From NCBI GenBank assembly GCA_902826485.1, contig CADEEZ010000001.1, forward strand, positions 63,111-127,110: 64,000 nt of DNA. Reading direction: 5' to 3'. The position numbers were made by a program, and so were the translations under genes. This document shows positions 62,633 to 64,000 of the stretch, piece after piece. The notes beneath the pieces are model-generated. The model was not told where the DNA came from, searched no databases, and worked only from the letters and a program-made list of their open reading frames with translations. Every line of letters begins with the position of its first letter. The first letter of the stretch is position 1. This stretch comes from an uncultured Gammaproteobacteria bacterium (GTDB lineage Bacteria > Pseudomonadota > Gammaproteobacteria > Berkiellales > Berkiellaceae).

Positions 62633-63844
62633 ATGCTGATAGCCTTTCCAGTTGATTACAGTAGTCATAGTACACGCTTTCCTTGGGCAGTAACGTTATT
62701 GTCTATATTAATGTGCGTTATTTATTTTACCTATCAAGGAAACGATCAATCTAATCAACAAAAAGCAGTAGAGTATTATTTTCAATCAAAATTGTATCAG
62801 TTAGAATTACCCGGTTATGTAGATTATTTAAGTCAAAAACCCAATGAAAATATTCTAAAACCGAATATCACTAAACTGGAATTATATTGGTTATCTCGAG
62901 GTGATAGTGAATTTCAACAATTGCTTTCAGATAATAAAGTAGTAACCACCGAGCATCCTTTTTATTGGGAATGGTATACCAGACATCGATATTATCAATA
63001 TTTGTTAAATTTAGATACGACGAATTTAGATGGTTTTAAATCAGCAAAACCCTCCCTAGACGATGCCCTGACCAGCTTATTTTTACATGGAAGTTTTTTA
63101 CATTTATTGGGTAATGTACTGTTTTTAATATTCATTGGTCGTTATGTCGAAGCCTGCTTAGGAGGGATAACCACGTTACTTAGTTTTGTGGGCTTAGGGA
63201 TGGGATCGGTTGGTGCGTATTATCTTTTAAGCTTGCCTACTTTATATCCTTTAGTAGGCGCATCTGGTGCGATTGCAGGCTTAATGGGCTTGTTTACTAT
63301 TTTATATCAATCTGAAAAATTGTCATTTTTTGTTAATGTTTTTTTCTTTTCAGGTATTTTTAGATTTAAAGCCATTATGTTATTACCCATTTGGATTGGG
63401 TGGGAATGTTTGCAAAATCTGTGGTTAAGTACCGATGAAGTAGCTTACACGGCCCATATAGGTGGTATTTTTTTAGGGGCGATTGCGGGGATTTTCTTTA
63501 AAAGATTTTTTCCAAATATCAATCCAAAAAACGATAACCCTGAGCATCAACAATTTGAAAAAAAATATGCACAGGCTATGTATTATTTAACCAATTTAGA
63601 TTTCCCAGAAGCCAAAAAAATATTGCTTGCCTTGCATGAAGAATTTCCAAAAGAAAGAGCTATTTTATATAAATTATTTGTTATTTTAAAACTTGAACCT
63701 AAGTCTATTCAATATAAAGAAATTGCACAAAAAATCATGGAATTAAAATTATATGATCCCGATGAACTAGCGATACAAAATGAAGTAAATAATCATTATC
63801 ATTATTATACTAAATTGCAGGTGGTTGATGGTCAGAAGAGTTAG
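62633..63844 (+). CDS. rhomboid-family intramembrane serine protease
   Basis: 403 residues. Six-helix rhomboid core at about 148-300: oxyanion HGSFLHLLGN (H157, N161), nucleophile S211 in GASGAIAG and H275 in AHIGG, so the catalytic dyad is complete. A soluble region (about 35-140) separates the first helix from the core, and a 100-residue helical C-terminal extension follows (possible TPR-like). It cleaves substrates within membranes; no substrate is implied by context. The 3' end overlaps a convergent gene by 35 nt. Confidence 0.88.
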   Translation: MLIAFPVDYSSHSTRFPWAVTLLSILMCVIYFTYQGNDQSNQQKAVEYYFQSKLYQLELPGYVDYLSQKPNENILKPNITKLELYWLSRGDSEFQQLLSDNKVVTTEHPFYWEWYTRHRYYQYLLNLDTTNLDGFKSAKPSLDDALTSLFLHGSFLHLLGNVLFLIFIGRYVEACLGGITTLLSFVGLGMGSVGAYYLLSLPTLYPLVGASGAIAGLMGLFTILYQSEKLSFFVNVFFFSGIFRFKAIMLLPIWIGWECLQNLWLSTDEVAYTAHIGGIFLGAIAGIFFKRFFPNINPKNDNPEHQQFEKKYAQAMYYLTNLDFPEAKKILLALHEEFPKERAILYKLFVILKLEPKSIQYKEIAQKIMELKLYDPDELAIQNEVNNHYHYYTKLQVVDGQKS

Positions 63845-64000
63845 TGTGTTGTAATATTTTTTTTATGGCGAGTGCTTCGGCATAATAGTCACTGGTTGAA
63901 AAATTTTGGGTAATGATATTAATAGCCTGTTTGGCTTTAATTTCTAGATTAAGCGCAATATAGGCTTTTGCTAATATTAATAATGCCTCAGGTAAATGTA
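63810..64000 (-). CDS. partial TPR-like protein (5' end beyond the window)
   Basis: Open on the minus strand from the window edge to TAG at 63812-63810. The visible C-terminus reads HLPEALLILAKAYIALNLEI followed by KAKQAINIITQNFSTSDYYAEALAIKKI, an A-L-x8-G/A-Y-x-A pattern of tetratricopeptide helices. It converges with and overlaps the rhomboid gene by 35 nt. Identity unknown because only about 63 residues are seen. Confidence 0.5.
   Translation of the reverse strand, partial: HLPEALLILAKAYIALNLEIKAKQAINIITQNFSTSDYYAEALAIKKILQHTNSSDHQPPAI

Overview
The window is AT-rich bacterial chromosome (roughly 35-40% G+C by eye). Its housekeeping synteny is gammaproteobacterial: petABC followed by sspA-sspB, and thrS-infC-rpmI-rplT-pheS-pheT-ihfA with an AUU start for infC. 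Around these lie genes typical of an intracellular Legionellales-type organism (Legionella, Coxiella, Berkiella): an F-box/leucine-rich-repeat protein, an ankyrin protein, five eukaryotic-type protein kinase genes, a patatin phospholipase and an APH(9)-type kinase closely resembling, from memory, the one known from Legionella. Several effector-like proteins carry NLS-like basic motifs. The assignment to Legionellales is inference; no 16S gene is present.

Layout. 1-3.5 kb: F-box/LRR protein and an SpmA-SpmB-like membrane protein. 3.7-7.5 kb: cytochrome bc1 operon, then SspA and the ClpXP adaptor SspB. 7.6-14 kb: metabolic and stress genes (alpha/beta hydrolase, FadI-like thiolase, histone-H1-like protein, DUF1328, SDR dehydrogenase, iron-permease-like protein, hemerythrin, DUF6496, a 55-aa Asn/Pro protein, a lipoprotein). 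14-22.5 kb: an MMPL/RND exporter and a run of small enzymes resembling antibiotic-modifying or detoxifying families (VOC, CPT-like kinase, ANT-like nucleotidyltransferase), plus a kinase-like protein. 22.6-26.4 kb: tRNA-Asn, aspartate aminotransferase, uvrB and tRNA-Val. 27-30 kb: ankyrin protein and a kinase-like effector candidate. 30-34 kb: an HTH regulator divergent from an FAD oxidoreductase - DegT aminotransferase - membrane protein operon. 34-35.7 kb: a three-gene hipB-hipS-hipT toxin-antitoxin locus with three evenly spaced palindromic operators. 35.7-41.4 kb: gloB, a nucleotidyltransferase, a structured intergenic region, an MFS transporter, a REP-like palindrome and a second kinase of the same paralogous family. 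41.6-48.4 kb: translation operon and tRNA-Pro. 48.5-57.1 kb: a third kinase type, the APH(9)-like enzyme, small secreted or membrane proteins, and a 1292-aa protein joining duplicated helical repeats, a serine hydrolase and a Ser/Thr kinase. 57.1-64 kb: a patatin lipoprotein behind a Fur-box-like palindrome, a degenerate receiver protein, a solute-binding protein, an MFS transporter, an unknown membrane protein, a rhomboid protease and the end of a further gene.

The most unusual items are the lipase-kinase fusion (53225-57103), the HipBST locus with phased operators, the duplicated F-box/LRR protein with a bipartite NLS, a PheT that lacks the tRNA-binding (EMAP-like) insertion, and a structured leader-like region with an 11-codon ORF at 37.8-38.2 kb. 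Three small genes, found by reading the strands directly, lie at 13454-13621, 52405-52485 and (tentatively) 37958-37993.
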